DNA from: Brevibacterium album DSM 18261 | GTDB lineage: Bacteria; Actinomycetota; Actinomycetes; Actinomycetales; Brevibacteriaceae | Direction of reading: 5' to 3' | Assembly: GCF_000426445.1 (NCBI RefSeq) | Contig: NZ_KE384526.1 | Coordinates: 62,001-126,000 of the forward strand | DNA: 64,000 nt | Shown: positions 36,937 through 45,607 of the stretch, piece by piece | Layout of the letters: each line of letters opens with the position of its first letter | Position numbering within the stretch: the stretch's first letter is position 1 | Position numbers and translations under genes: made by a program | Notes under the pieces: generated by a model | Told to the model about the DNA's origin: nothing | The model's database searches: none | Seen by the model: the letters and a program-made list of their open reading frames with translations, nothing else

Positions 36937-38768
36937 GCGAGCTGGAAGTCCGTGCGCGCGCTGCCGGCGGCGGCGTAGCCGGCGTCCACATGGCCGATGA
37001 CGGCTGCCACGGCCCCGTCCACGGGCACCTCGGTGCTCGAGCCGTCCGTGCGGTCCCTCAGCTCGACCGTGCCGGAGGCCAGTCCGCGGCCCACGACGAG
37101 CACGGTGGGGATGCCGAGGAGCTCGGCGTCGCCGAACTTCACTCCGGGGCTCGTCTTCGGCCGGTCGTCGAGGAGCACGCGGACGCCCTCGGCCTCGAGC
37201 TCGGCGGTGAGAGCCTCCGCGGTCTCGAAGACGGCCGCGTCCTTGCCCGTCGCGACGATGTGGACATCGGCGGGCGCCAGCGGCTGGGGCCAGACGAGAC
37301 CGCGGTCGTCGTGGTGCTCCTCGGCGATGCAGGCCATGACGCGGGTGACCCCGACCCCGTAGGAGCCCATCGTCACGGTGCGCGCCTTGCCGTTCTCGTC
37401 GAGCACCGTGAGCCCGAGGGCCTCCGCGTACCGGGTGCCGAGCTTGAAGACCTGGCCGATCTCCACGCCGCGGGCGAGTTCGAGCTCGCCGGAGCCGTCG
37501 GGAGCCGGATCGCCGGGGCGCACCTCGGAAGCCTCGATGGTGCCGTCGGCGGTGAAGTCGCGGCCGAAGACGAGGTCGTAGACGTGGTGGCCGTGCTGGT
37601 TGGCGCCCGTGACCCAGCGAGTGCCCTCGACGATGCGGGGATCCACGAGGTAGCGGAGGCCCGAGGCGCCCTCGAGGCCCAGGAACGGCGCGTCGAGGGA
37701 GTTGCCGGGACCGATGTAGCCCTTGACCAGCTGGGGCAGGGCGGCGAGGTCGGCATCCGTCGCGGGCTCGACCTGGATCTCACCCTCGCCGAGCACTCCC
37801 GTGGCCTCGGCCCGGCCGAGGTCGACCTCGCGGTCGCCGGGCAGGCCGATGACGACGATCTCGCGCTCGCCGGTGGCCTGGGTGACCGCCACGACGACGT
37901 TCTTGAGCGTGTCCGCGGCCGTCCACTCGCGGTCCGCACGGGGCTGCAGCTCGTTGGAGGCCGCGACGAGGGTCTCGATCGTGGGGGTGTCCGGGGTCGG
38001 CTCGACGTGCGCGGCGGGCGCATCCGCGTGGTCGAGCGCCTCCGGCACGACCGTCGTGACCGCCTCGACGTTGGCCGCATAGCCGCCGGCCGTTCGCACA
38101 TAGGTGTCCTCGCCCACCTCCGAGGGGTAGAGGAACTCCTCTGTCCCGGAGCCGCCCATCGCCCCGGGGGTCGCCTCGACGATGACATAGGGCAGGCGCA
38201 GCCGGTCGTAGATGCGCGTGTAGGCCTCGCGCATCGCCTGGTAGGAGGCATCGAGACCCTCATCCGTGAGGTCGAAGGAGTAGGCGTCCTTCATGATGAA
38301 CTCGCGGCCCCGGAGCAGGCCGGCCCGCGGACGGGCCTCGTCCCGGTACTTGGTCTGGATCTGGTAGATCGAGAGCGGGAGCTCCTTGTACGAGGAGTAC
38401 AGGTCCTTCACCAGCAAGGTGAAGACCTCCTCGTGCGTGGGGGCGAGCAGGTAGTCCGCCTCCTTGCGATCCTGCAGGCGGAAGATGCCCTCGCCGTACG
38501 CCGCCCAGCGGCCCGACTTCCGGTAGGGCTCGGCCGGCAGCAGCGAGGGGAAGTGGACCTCCTGGCTGCCCGCTCGCTCCATCTCCTGCCGCACGACCGC
38601 CTCGATGCGGCCGAGGACCTTGAGCCCCAGCGGCAGCCACGCGAAGATGCCCGGCGCGGAGCGGCGGATGTAGCCGCCGCGGTGCAGCAGCCGGTGGCTC
38701 GCGACCTCCGCGTCGACCGGGTCTTCCTTGAGCGTTCGCACGAACAGTGTGGACATGCGCAGGGGCAC
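36933..38768 (-). CDS. proS: prolyl-tRNA synthetase (bacterial type)
   Basis: Charges tRNA-Pro. The 611-residue class II synthetase has [20 protein letters not shown] (motif 1 region), motif 2 with [24 protein letters not shown] near residue 160, and a YbaK-like editing insertion at about 235-395. Motif 3 ([21 protein letters not shown]) and an anticodon-binding domain complete it. The GTG at 38768 has GAGGAG 6 nt upstream and gives [13 protein letters not shown]; the ATG four codons later is also possible. The gene is divergent from the CoA-transferase gene and shares its stop with the transporter start. Confidence 0.96.
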   Translation of the reverse strand: MPLRMSTLFVRTLKEDPVDAEVASHRLLHRGGYIRRSAPGIFAWLPLGLKVLGRIEAVVRQEMERAGSQEVHFPSLLPAEPYRKSGRWAAYGEGIFRLQDRKEADYLLAPTHEEVFTLLVKDLYSSYKELPLSIYQIQTKYRDEARPRAGLLRGREFIMKDAYSFDLTDEGLDASYQAMREAYTRIYDRLRLPYVIVEATPGAMGGSGTEEFLYPSEVGEDTYVRTAGGYAANVEAVTTVVPEALDHADAPAAHVEPTPDTPTIETLVAASNELQPRADREWTAADTLKNVVVAVTQATGEREIVVIGLPGDREVDLGRAEATGVLGEGEIQVEPATDADLAALPQLVKGYIGPGNSLDAPFLGLEGASGLRYLVDPRIVEGTRWVTGANQHGHHVYDLVFGRDFTADGTIEASEVRPGDPAPDGSGELELARGVEIGQVFKLGTRYAEALGLTVLDENGKARTVTMGSYGVGVTRVMACIAEEHHDDRGLVWPQPLAPADVHIVATGKDAAVFETAEALTAELEAEGVRVLLDDRPKTSPGVKFGDAELLGIPTVLVVGRGLASGTVELRDRTDGSSTEVPVDGAVAAVIGHVDAGYAAAGSARTDFQLA

Positions 38769-38943
38769 GGAGGACTCCTCTTCGACACAGGGGATGGGAG
38801 AGCGTGAAACTCGCTGAAACTGTATCACCGGCTTAGGCGCCTCGGCCGCTGTGCCGGAGCGTCTGCCATGCGGACCCGCATTGCGGTCCGCAACCCGCCT
38901 GACCAGGATGGTGCGAACAGCGTTCCGCCCCCGAGGAGACACC

Positions 38944-40290
38944 GTGGACACCGATCCGCTCACAGCCGCACCCGCCACCGGGGAGGGGCCCTTCCTCCCG
39001 CTCGCAGGCGTGCGGGTCCTCGAGCTCGGCAACTACATCGCCGCGCCCACCGCCGGGCGCATGCTCGCGGACTTCGGCGCCGAGGTCGTCAAGGTCGAGC
39101 GGCCCCGGACCGGCGACGAGCTGCGGAACTGGAAGCTGCACACCGGCACGACCTCGCTGCTGTACCGCACGATCAACCGCCACAAGAGGTCTGTCGTGCT
39201 CGACCTACGCTCGGAGGCCGGCCGCGAGGCCGTGCTCGCACTCGTCCGCACCTCCGATGTGGTCCTCGAGAACTTCCGCCCCGGCACCCTGGAGAAATGG
39301 GGGCTGGGACCCGAGGTGCTCGAGGAGGCGAATCCGGAGCTCGTCCTGGTGCGGGTCTCCGCCTTCGGGCAGACGGGGCCGCTGTCGGCGCGCCCCGGGT
39401 TCGCCGCCGTCGCCGAGGCCCACTCCGGCTTCCGCGATCTCGTGGGCGATCCGGACCGGGCGCCCGTGCGCGTGGGCGTGAGCATCGGCGATTCCATCGC
39501 CGGGATGCAGGCCGCATTCGGCGCGTGCATGATGCTGTTCGAGCGCGAGCGGCGGCGGGCGGAGATCTCTCCCACAGCTGCCTCAGCTGCGACCGAAGCC
39601 GGTGGGACCGCCTCGGCCGCGGTCTCCCCCGCTCCCCCGCTGGCCGAGCGCACCGTCGACGTCGCCCTGCACGAGGCGATGTTCTCCGTGCTCGAATCAC
39701 TCGTCCCCGACTACTCCGCCACCGGTGTGCTCCGGCAGCGCACGGGCGGCCGCATGGAGGGCATCGCCCCCACCAACGCCTACCTGTGCGCGGACGGCCG
39801 GTCCGTCGTGATCGCAGGCAACGGCGACGGCATCTTCTCCCGCTACATGGCGGTGATCGGCCGTTCCGACCTCGGCGAGCGGGAGGACCTGCAGACGAAC
39901 GCGGGGCGCTGGGCGGCCCGCGACGAGCTCGATGCCGCCATCGGCGCGTGGACGGGCGCACGCACCGTCGAGGAGGTGCTCTCCGCCCTCGACGCCGCGG
40001 GGGTGCCTGCCGGTCCCATCCACACCGCCGAGGACCTCGTGGCCGATGAGCAGCTGCTGGCCCGCGACATGATCCAGCGGCGCGACGTCGCTGTGACCGA
40101 CCACGCCGGCGATGACGGATCCGCGATCCTCCGCGACATCGCCTTCCCCGGCATCACCCCCGTCCTCGGCGGTGCGAGCCTGCCCATCCGCAGCCTCGGA
40201 CCGGACCTGGGCGCGGACACCGAGGACGTGCTCGCCGGCGCAGGGCTCGACGCAGAGGCGATCAGCCGCATCCGGGAGGAGACCCGATGA
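38944..40290 (+). CDS. family III (CaiB/BaiF) CoA-transferase
   Basis: Moves CoA from one acyl-CoA to a carboxylic acid. The 448-residue protein has the N-terminal [35 protein letters not shown], the [12 protein letters not shown] segment, and the likely catalytic Asp183 in [16 protein letters not shown]. Family members use an aspartyl-CoA intermediate. An Ala/Thr-rich insert of about 35 residues follows at about 205-240. GTG at 38944 has GAGGAG 5-6 nt upstream. The stop overlaps the start of an HMG-CoA-lyase-like gene, so its acid is probably a 3-hydroxy-3-methyl-dicarboxylate, whose CoA ester the lyase cleaves. This is inference. Confidence 0.9.
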   Translation: MDTDPLTAAPATGEGPFLPLAGVRVLELGNYIAAPTAGRMLADFGAEVVKVERPRTGDELRNWKLHTGTTSLLYRTINRHKRSVVLDLRSEAGREAVLALVRTSDVVLENFRPGTLEKWGLGPEVLEEANPELVLVRVSAFGQTGPLSARPGFAAVAEAHSGFRDLVGDPDRAPVRVGVSIGDSIAGMQAAFGACMMLFERERRRAEISPTAASAATEAGGTASAAVSPAPPLAERTVDVALHEAMFSVLESLVPDYSATGVLRQRTGGRMEGIAPTNAYLCADGRSVVIAGNGDGIFSRYMAVIGRSDLGEREDLQTNAGRWAARDELDAAIGAWTGARTVEEVLSALDAAGVPAGPIHTAEDLVADEQLLARDMIQRRDVAVTDHAGDDGSAILRDIAFPGITPVLGGASLPIRSLGPDLGADTEDVLAGAGLDAEAISRIREETR

Positions 40291-41231
40291 CCACGTCCCA
40301 GCTCCGCGATGTGAAGCTCAGCGATGTGAAGCTCCGCGACGTCACCCTGCGCGACGGGCTCCAGCTCACAGGCGGCGTCCTCGCCTCCGAGACCAAGGTC
40401 GAGGTGATCCGCGCACTGCTCGCCGCGGGCGTGCCGCAGCTGGAGATCGGCTCGATGGCACGGCCGGACCTCGTCCCGCCCATGGCGAACACGCTCGAGG
40501 TGGTGGCCGCGCTCGGTCCCGCGGAGCTCGAGCGCTCATGGATCTGGGTCGCCACTCCCCGCAATGTCGAGAGGGCAGTGGCGGCAGGCGTCACCCGCAT
40601 GCAGTACTGCCTCTCCGTATCCGACGCCCACAACAGGGCCAATGTGGGCAGGAGCGCGGAGGAGTCCATGGCCGCCCTCCCCCGGGCCCTCGACATCGCC
40701 GCCGAGGCCGGCGCCGAGCTCCAGCTGTGCCTCGCCACCTCCTTCACCTGCCCCTTCACAGGGCAGGTCGATCCCGCGCGGACGCTGGCGCTCATCGCGG
40801 ACCCGCGGGCGCAGCGCTGCTCAGAGATCGTCGTGGCGGACACCCTGGGGCAGGCTGATCCCGCACAGGTGGGCGCGCTCGTCGCGGCCGCGGACCAAGC
40901 GGCACCGGGACACGGAATCGTCTTCCACGGCCACGACACCTGGGGCATGGGGGTGGCGAACACGCTCGCTGCGGCGCAGGCCGGAGCAGTCGCGGTGGAC
41001 GGCGCGCTGGGCGGTCTGGGCGGCTGCCCGTTCGCACCCGGGGCCTCGGGCAACACCTCGAGCGAGGACATCCTGTTCGCGCTCAAACCGGACTGGCTCA
41101 CCCCGGAGGCCTTCGCGCGGATCGTGGAGCTGGGCGAGCGGATCACGGCGGAGCTGGGCGAGGCGAGCACTTCGAAGGCCGCGCAGGGGGCGCGCTCGAA
41201 GGCCGAGGCCTTCGACTGGGTGGTGCCCTGA
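40287..41231 (+). CDS. hydroxymethylglutaryl-CoA lyase-like DRE-TIM aldolase
   Basis: Cleaves HMG-CoA to acetoacetate and acetyl-CoA, or a related 3-hydroxyacyl-CoA. The 314-residue TIM barrel has VTLRDGLQL near residue 20, HGHDTWGMG with metal-binding His residues near 213, and the active-site loop GGLGGCPFAPGASGN near 245, which matches the lyase signature. The start ATG overlaps the CoA-transferase stop as ATGA. The N-terminus is lengthened by a tandem DVKL repeat. Isopropylmalate and homocitrate synthases are excluded by the Cys loop. Confidence 0.9.
   Translation: MTTSQLRDVKLSDVKLRDVTLRDGLQLTGGVLASETKVEVIRALLAAGVPQLEIGSMARPDLVPPMANTLEVVAALGPAELERSWIWVATPRNVERAVAAGVTRMQYCLSVSDAHNRANVGRSAEESMAALPRALDIAAEAGAELQLCLATSFTCPFTGQVDPARTLALIADPRAQRCSEIVVADTLGQADPAQVGALVAAADQAAPGHGIVFHGHDTWGMGVANTLAAAQAGAVAVDGALGGLGGCPFAPGASGNTSSEDILFALKPDWLTPEAFARIVELGERITAELGEASTSKAAQGARSKAEAFDWVVP
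40306..40334 (+). repeat. 15-nt tandem repeat at the start of the lyase gene
   Basis: GCGATGTGAAGCTC occurs at 40306-40319 and 40321-40334, with a diverged third unit at 40335-40349. It encodes RDVKL-SDVKL-RDVTL and adds residues before the conserved barrel start. Confidence 0.7.
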
Positions 41232-41277
41232 GACTGTGCCGCCGGGCCCATTCCCCCCCCGGCCGGCGTCGTCTCCC

Positions 41278-41298
41278 CCGGCGGTGAGGCACCGCCGG
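41278..41298. terminator. hairpin between the lyase and toxin genes
   Basis: CCGGCGGTG (41278-41286) pairs with CACCGCCGG (41290-41298) around a 3-nt loop, between two convergent stops. Confidence 0.6.
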
Positions 41299-41303
41299 AG
41301 CGC

Positions 41304-41633
41304 CTACAGCCCGAGGAAGTCGCCCACCCAGTTCCTGATCCGCCGCAGCGTGGCGGCGTCTGCGTGCCCCAGGTGCCCGTGCAGCCTCTCGCGCGAGACG
41401 ACCCGCAGCTGCTCGGTCATCGCCCAGGATGGCCCGGGCAGGCCCGGAACCGGAATGTGGTTGGGCCACCCGCGGTCCACCGAGGTGAGCGGCACGATCA
41501 CCGCGAGCGTGTCGACCAGCCGAAGATACTCCGAGCCCGCGATGACGACCGCGGGCCTGCGGCCCGTCTGTTCCCGGCCGACCGGTGCATCCAGACTGGC
41601 CCAGAGCACGTCCCCCGATCTGAACTCACCCAC
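41304..41633 (-). CDS. MazF/PemK-family toxin
   Basis: A 109-residue predicted sequence-specific endoribonuclease. It shows the family start FRSGDVLWASLD, GRRPAVVIAGSEY near residue 25 and VIVPLTSVDRGWPNHIPV near 45. The GTG start lies 8 nt inside the end of the antitoxin gene, in a different frame, a common toxin-antitoxin overlap. A longer reading frame upstream is only the shadow of the antitoxin gene. The pair sits between a catabolic operon and a cytochrome b gene. Cut-site specificity is unknown. Confidence 0.87.
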   Translation of the reverse strand: MGEFRSGDVLWASLDAPVGREQTGRRPAVVIAGSEYLRLVDTLAVIVPLTSVDRGWPNHIPVPGLPGPSWAMTEQLRVVSRERLHGHLGHADAATLRRIRNWVGDFLGL

Positions 41634-41853
41634 CGGCAGCCCGATCCCACCAGGCGGTCTCTGCGCGGTACGAGGCCATGTCCTCGGCGCTCGTCGCTGC
41701 CGTGGCGCGCTCGAGTTCCGCGAATCGCCGCTCCCGGTCGGCCAGGCCCGCAAGATGCGCGAGGTGCTGACCGAGAGTCCTGCTCTCCGCCGCGGCCTGC
41801 TCCTTCAGCCTGTCCCGCAGCTCACGCGGGACCTTGATCGTCGTCGCAGTCAT
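41626..41853 (-). CDS. MazE/RHH-like antitoxin
   Basis: A 75-residue partner of the MazF-type toxin. The N-terminus TTIKVPRELRDRLKEQAAAESRTLGQHLAHL is typical of a ribbon-helix-helix DNA-binding domain. The acidic/aromatic tail (EDMASYRAETAWWDRAAGG) would wrap the toxin. It precedes and overlaps the toxin gene by 8 nt. TATACA ends 6 nt before the ATG, so the operon is probably transcribed as a leaderless message and autoregulated at this site. Confidence 0.85.
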   Translation of the reverse strand: MTATTIKVPRELRDRLKEQAAAESRTLGQHLAHLAGLADRERRFAELERATAATSAEDMASYRAETAWWDRAAGG

Positions 41854-41859
41854 ACTCCA

Positions 41860-41865
41860 TGTATA
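41860..41865 (-). promoter_or_regulatory. candidate -10 box of the toxin-antitoxin operon
   Basis: Minus-strand TATACA, 6 nt (tggagt), then ATG. It is the best -10 match in the window. A -35 is not obvious, which may mean activation or an extended contact. Confidence 0.55.
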
Positions 41866-41895
41866 CCGGAGAGGGCAGGCGCACGGGAGCGCAAC

Positions 41896-41927
41896 AGAGC
41901 CCCGTCCGCGCGCGCGGACGGGGCTCT
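41896..41927 (-). terminator. hairpin after the cytochrome b gene
   Basis: A perfect 15-bp stem (41896-41910 with 41913-41927) lies 45 nt past the cytochrome b stop and upstream of the antitoxin promoter, on the same strand. Confidence 0.75.
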
Positions 41928-41971
41928 CCTGCCGGCTTCGGACCCGTGCGGCAGGGCCCGTGCTCAGCGCC

Positions 41972-42937
41972 TCAGCGGCTGACCTTGCCGAACATGTTCG
42001 CCAACGGGGTGAGGAACACCGGGCGGGCGAGGAACCATGCCGCCACCATCACCACGATGGAGGCCGCGAACAGGATGAAGGCGAGCCACGGCGCATCGTC
42101 GGAGGCCGCGTACATGTGCTGGAGGTTGCCGAGCCATCCGTGTCCGCCCACCACGGAGCCGATGAACACGAGGAACACGTGGATGACGATGAACCCCAGG
42201 AAGAAGACCATCGTGGGGAAGTGGACGGCGCGGGCCAGCGGGGCGGGGTAGATCTTGTTGAGCCTGGACTCGGGGTCCGCCGGCCACACGTTCGACATCC
42301 GCAGGCCGGTGAGCAGCGAGAGCGGCGCCGCGATGAACACGACGGTGAAGTACGCGAGCAGCTGCAGTGCGTTGTAGTTCGTCCAGCCCATCTCCGCGGG
42401 CCAGTTCAGGGAGGCGTACTGGAGCGCCGAGGAGATCGCATGGGGGAAGACGTCCCAGCTCAGCGGCACGATCCGCTTCCACTGGTCCGTGGAGAACAGC
42501 AGGATGTAGAAGACGATGCCGTTGAGCACCCACAGCGCGTCGAAGACGTAGTGGATCCACAGGTTCATCGTGATCTTCTCGGGCGGGCGCTTCGTCTTGA
42601 TGAGGCCCTTGTTGTTGCGGGTCCAGTGCCCCTTGGGGCGCTGCGTGATCCGCACGAGGATGCCGGTGCGGATGATGAGCAGCATGAAGAAGGCGTTGAG
42701 GAAGTGCTGCCAGCCCAGCCATGCGGGCAGGCCGGACTCCACCTCATTGGCAGGGTCCTGCCCCGGGTACCTCTCGACGAAGGCCTCGACGGCGGGGATG
42801 CTCCGCAGCCACATCGCGACCCCCACGAGGATCGCGAGCACGACGATGCTGATCCCGGCGATGATCGCGGGCTTGACGAAGGGCTGGAGGTCGAAGCCGC
42901 CCGCGGCCTTCTTCTTGTTCTTGGAGGACGTGTTCAC
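41972..42937 (-). CDS. cytochrome b/b561-type integral membrane protein
   Basis: A 321-residue protein with an N-terminal helix (about 22-44) and four further hydrophobic segments. His-rich helices WQHFLNAFFMLLIIRTGI, WIHYVFDALWVLNGIVFYI and HFPTMVFFLGFIVIHVFLVFIG match the formate dehydrogenase gamma/thiosulfate reductase-type diheme cytochrome b fold. It would pass electrons between the quinone pool and a redox partner. No catalytic or iron-sulfur subunit is nearby, so the partner is encoded elsewhere. GTG at 42937 has GAGGGAAGG 5 nt upstream. Confidence 0.83.
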   Translation of the reverse strand: MNTSSKNKKKAAGGFDLQPFVKPAIIAGISIVVLAILVGVAMWLRSIPAVEAFVERYPGQDPANEVESGLPAWLGWQHFLNAFFMLLIIRTGILVRITQRPKGHWTRNNKGLIKTKRPPEKITMNLWIHYVFDALWVLNGIVFYILLFSTDQWKRIVPLSWDVFPHAISSALQYASLNWPAEMGWTNYNALQLLAYFTVVFIAAPLSLLTGLRMSNVWPADPESRLNKIYPAPLARAVHFPTMVFFLGFIVIHVFLVFIGSVVGGHGWLGNLQHMYAASDDAPWLAFILFAASIVVMVAAWFLARPVFLTPLANMFGKVSR

Positions 42938-43094
42938 GCGCGCCTTCCCTCTCGTGCGGCACGGATCAGGACCGCGCCGGGATGTGTTCGATGTGCGTTT
43001 CCTGAAGAGTGTAGCGCCTGCCGTCGAACGGGCGTTAAGTGGCTCACGTGCCCGAGCCCCGCTCCGCCCCCGACCGGGCCGCAGGCGCCTCCGG

Positions 43095-43100
43095 TAGCAT
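43095..43100 (+). promoter_or_regulatory. candidate -10 box for the leaderless S4 gene
   Basis: TAGCAT, 6 nt (cgcccc), then ATG at 43107; no Shine-Dalgarno is present. Confidence 0.5.
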
Positions 43101-43106
43101 CGCCCC

Positions 43107-43499
43107 ATGCCCGAGCCAGACTTCTCCCCCGAGTCCTCGATGCGCACCGATGTGTGGCTGTGGTCCGTGCGCATGTTCCGCGCCCGCTCCGCCGCGACGA
43201 CCGCATGCAAGGGAGGGCACGTGCACATCGACGGCCAGCGGGTGAAACCGGCGCAGAAGCTCGTGATCGGCCAGACGGTCCGGGTCCGCACGCCCGGGGG
43301 CGAGCGCATCCTCAAGGTGCGCGCGATGCTGCCCACACGTGCGGCGGCGCCCATCGCGCAGCAGTGCTACGAGGACCTCACTCCCCCTCCGGATCCCGCC
43401 CTCCGCGCGCCCGTGCCCCGGCGCGAGAAGGGGGCCGGTCGTCCCACGAAGAAGGACCGGCGGGAGCTCGACCGCCTCCGCGGCCGCGACTCGCACTGA
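43107..43499 (+). CDS. S4-domain RNA-binding protein (Hsp15-like)
   Basis: A 130-residue protein with an S4 RNA-binding domain at about residues 12-60 (MRTDVWLWSVRMFRARSAATTACKGGHVHIDGQRVKPAQKL) and a basic C-terminus (RREKGAGRPTKKDRRELDRLRG). Hsp15 homologues bind stalled 50S subunits carrying nascent chains; that role is probable but not certain for actinobacterial members. It is convergent with the GNAT gene, with a 34-nt gap. Predicted leaderless. Confidence 0.88.
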   Translation: MPEPDFSPESSMRTDVWLWSVRMFRARSAATTACKGGHVHIDGQRVKPAQKLVIGQTVRVRTPGGERILKVRAMLPTRAAAPIAQQCYEDLTPPPDPALRAPVPRREKGAGRPTKKDRRELDRLRGRDSH

Positions 43500-43533
43500 G
43501 CGACGTCTCCGCTCGCTCCCGCGATCCTGCGCC

Positions 43534-44658
43534 TCATCCTCGCGGCACTGCACCGAGGCCGGGGTCGCCCGGCAGCGCGCCGAAGACCACGGTGTCGGTC
43601 CACTCCCCCTTGCTCCACCAGTCGCTGCGCAGGTGCGCCTCCCGCGTCATGCCTGCCCGCTCGGCCAGGCGCGCCGAGGCCGTGTTGCGGGCGTCCATCT
43701 GCGCCGCGACCCGGTGCAGCCCGAGGCCGCCGGCCCTCGGATCGGCGAGGGCAAGTCGCAGGACCGCCGAGACGGCCTCGGCGGCATAGCCCCTCCCGCC
43801 CCGTTCGGGATCGAGCACCCAGCCGATCTCCGCGACCCGCCGCTGACGGTCGGTGAGCCACAGCGCCACGTCCCCCACCGGGGTGCCGGCATGCTCGACC
43901 ACGAGGGCGAGCGCGCCCGCATCCCCCTCGAGCCCCGTTCGCGTACGGCGCTCGGCGAGGCGAGCGGCGGCCTCCTCAGCCGTCCATGGTCCCTCGAGGA
44001 GGAAGCGGGCCACGTCCGCCCTCCCGTATATCCGGTGCAGCCAGTCCTCGTCCCCCTCGCGGTGCAGGCGCAGGGTGAGGCGCTCGGTCCGCAGGGGCAG
44101 GCGCACGGCAGGGTAGACCGGTCGGACCGCGTGGATGAGCGCGACCGTCTCCCCCGAGGGAGCCGTCCCCTCCGCGCTCCCTGTCTCAGCGAAGCCCGCG
44201 CCCGCGAGGACGCGCCGCGAGGCCGCATTGCCCTCGGCCGTGCGCGCTCGCAGCCGATGCAGACCGCAGGAGCCGGCCCAGCGCGCAGCGAGGTCGAGCG
44301 CCGCCCGCGCCCGTCCGCTGCCGCGGTGGGCGGGGTGCAGCCAGAAGCCGACCTCGGCCTCTGGCGCACCGTCCTCACCGGCGCACACGTCGAAGAGCAC
44401 GAGGCTGCCGGCGAAGGCATCCGTGGCCGCATCCGCGATGGCGAGCACGGCGAGGTCGCCGGCGGCGAGCCCGCCTGCGGCAGTGCCCGCGATCATCGCC
44501 CGCACGCTCGCCTCGGTGTACTCCGGCTCGGGCAGATGTGCGAACTCCCGCACCGCCGGGTCCGCCGCGCCGGCCGCATAGTCCGCCGCGTCCTCGGGCA
44601 GGAGCGGCCGGAGCCGCACGCGGGCGTCGTCGAGGGGCAGCAGCGAGGCATCGAGCAT
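43534..44658 (-). CDS. tandem GNAT acetyltransferase (two RimJ/RimL-like domains)
   Basis: A 374-residue fusion of two GNAT domains. Domain 1 (residues 1-180) has VGFWLHPAHRGSGRARAALDLAARWA, a variant acetyl-CoA loop. Domain 2 (about 188-360) has IGWVLDPERGGRGYAAEAVSAVLRLAL with the standard Q/R-x-x-G-x-G/A loop, followed by MDARNTASARLAERAGM. Domain 1 has HRGSGRA and may bind acetyl-CoA weakly or have lost activity. Substrates are unknown; N-terminal protein or small-molecule acetylation is possible. It is divergent from a TetR gene, which probably controls it through the inverted repeat between them. Confidence 0.86.
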   Translation of the reverse strand: MLDASLLPLDDARVRLRPLLPEDAADYAAGAADPAVREFAHLPEPEYTEASVRAMIAGTAAGGLAAGDLAVLAIADAATDAFAGSLVLFDVCAGEDGAPEAEVGFWLHPAHRGSGRARAALDLAARWAGSCGLHRLRARTAEGNAASRRVLAGAGFAETGSAEGTAPSGETVALIHAVRPVYPAVRLPLRTERLTLRLHREGDEDWLHRIYGRADVARFLLEGPWTAEEAAARLAERRTRTGLEGDAGALALVVEHAGTPVGDVALWLTDRQRRVAEIGWVLDPERGGRGYAAEAVSAVLRLALADPRAGGLGLHRVAAQMDARNTASARLAERAGMTREAHLRSDWWSKGEWTDTVVFGALPGDPGLGAVPRG

Positions 44659-44662
44659 GCGG

Positions 44663-44685
44663 TTAAACTAACAGTGTGAGTTTTA
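44663..44685. promoter_or_regulatory. divergent promoter/operator between GNAT and TetR genes
   Basis: TTAAACT (44663-44669) and AGTTTTA (44679-44685) form a 6-of-7 inverted repeat spaced by 9 nt. Its left half contains the minus-strand -10 TAGTTT (44670-44665), 6 nt before the GNAT start. A TetR dimer bound here would block that promoter. Confidence 0.5.
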
Positions 44686-44749
44686 TTGGCGCAAGGCCGG
44701 AGGCGGAACCGCGCACAGAACCGGATGCACCGGACAGGGAGGCACCCGC

Positions 44750-45520
44750 ATGAGCTACTGGGAGCATCGGCGGCCGGTGCGGAGGAAGCGCGCACTGGAT
44801 CCGGCCGACATCGCAGCGGCCTCGGCGGCGCTGCTGGACGCAGGCGGCCTGCCCGCCCTCACGGTGCGAGCCGTGGCCCGCGAACTCGGGGTGGCGGCCG
44901 CGAGCCTGTACTCGCGCATCGACTCCGCCGACGACCTCGCCGATCTCGCGCTCGACCACGCGCTGGGACAGGATACGGAGGTGCACCGGACCCTGGCGAG
45001 CGACGAGGGCACCGCGGCCGGAGAGCCGCTCCCGGACTCGCCGGGCTCCGGTGAGACTGCGGCAGGCACCTCGTCCGCGCACTCACACGCGGAGCTGCAC
45101 CGGCTGCTCCTCGCGTATTTCCGGCACCTGCGCAGGCACCCCTGGGCCTGTCAGGTCATCGCCGCACGTCCGCCGCGCGGGCCGGAGTACCTGCGGCTGT
45201 CCGAGCGCATGATCGTCCTGCTGGCCCGCAGCGGCACCGCCGACCCGCTGGGCACCGCCTATGCGCTCTCGAACTTCGTCATCGGCAGCGCGACGACGGC
45301 GGGCATGGCACCGGCGGAGATGAGCTCCGCGGTCGATCCCGACATCGCACCCGCCTATGCCCGGCTCCACACCGGCCGGGGTGCCGGCCCGGGACGCGGC
45401 GACGGCTCCGGTGACGACGGCACAGGCGGCGGTTCTGATCCCGCGCCTGCCGCCGATCCCGAGACCATCGCCTCGGCGGGGCTCACAGCCCTCCTCGCCG
45501 GTCTCACCGCTGCGGGCTGA
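44750..45520 (+). CDS. TetR-family transcriptional regulator
   Basis: A 256-residue repressor-like protein. The N-terminal helix-turn-helix spans residues 18-62 (DPADIAAASAALLDAGGLPALTVRAVARELGVAAASLYSRI). The ligand domain follows, with a variable Ser/Gly-rich loop near 95-115 and a second low-complexity insert (GPGRGDGSGDDGTGGGSD) near 215-235. GGGAGG lies 8 nt before the ATG. It is divergent from the double GNAT gene and likely regulates it and itself. The ligand is unknown. A copy of the 51-nt palindromic repeat follows the stop. Confidence 0.88.
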   Translation: MSYWEHRRPVRRKRALDPADIAAASAALLDAGGLPALTVRAVARELGVAAASLYSRIDSADDLADLALDHALGQDTEVHRTLASDEGTAAGEPLPDSPGSGETAAGTSSAHSHAELHRLLLAYFRHLRRHPWACQVIAARPPRGPEYLRLSERMIVLLARSGTADPLGTAYALSNFVIGSATTAGMAPAEMSSAVDPDIAPAYARLHTGRGAGPGRGDGSGDDGTGGGSDPAPAADPETIASAGLTALLAGLTAAG

Positions 45521-45534
45521 ACAGCCCTCCAACC

Positions 45535-45597
45535 CGCCGAGTGAGCACTTCCTGTCGGAAATCGAGAGTGAAACCTACAGGAACCGCTCACTCGGCG
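45535..45597. repeat. palindromic repeat copy 2, bidirectional terminator
   Basis: Arms 45535-45558 and 45574-45597 (24 nt, three mismatches) lie between the convergent tetR and DUF4081 genes. The core 45541-45591 is exactly 51 nt, as in the other two copies. Confidence 0.8.
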
Positions 45598-45607
45598 AAT
45601 CGGCGGG

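Noticed and set aside
41834..43789. 651-codon plus-strand frame over the cytochrome b gene
   Set aside because: It overlaps the S4 gene in another frame and the cytochrome b gene on the other strand, and has no recognisable domain.
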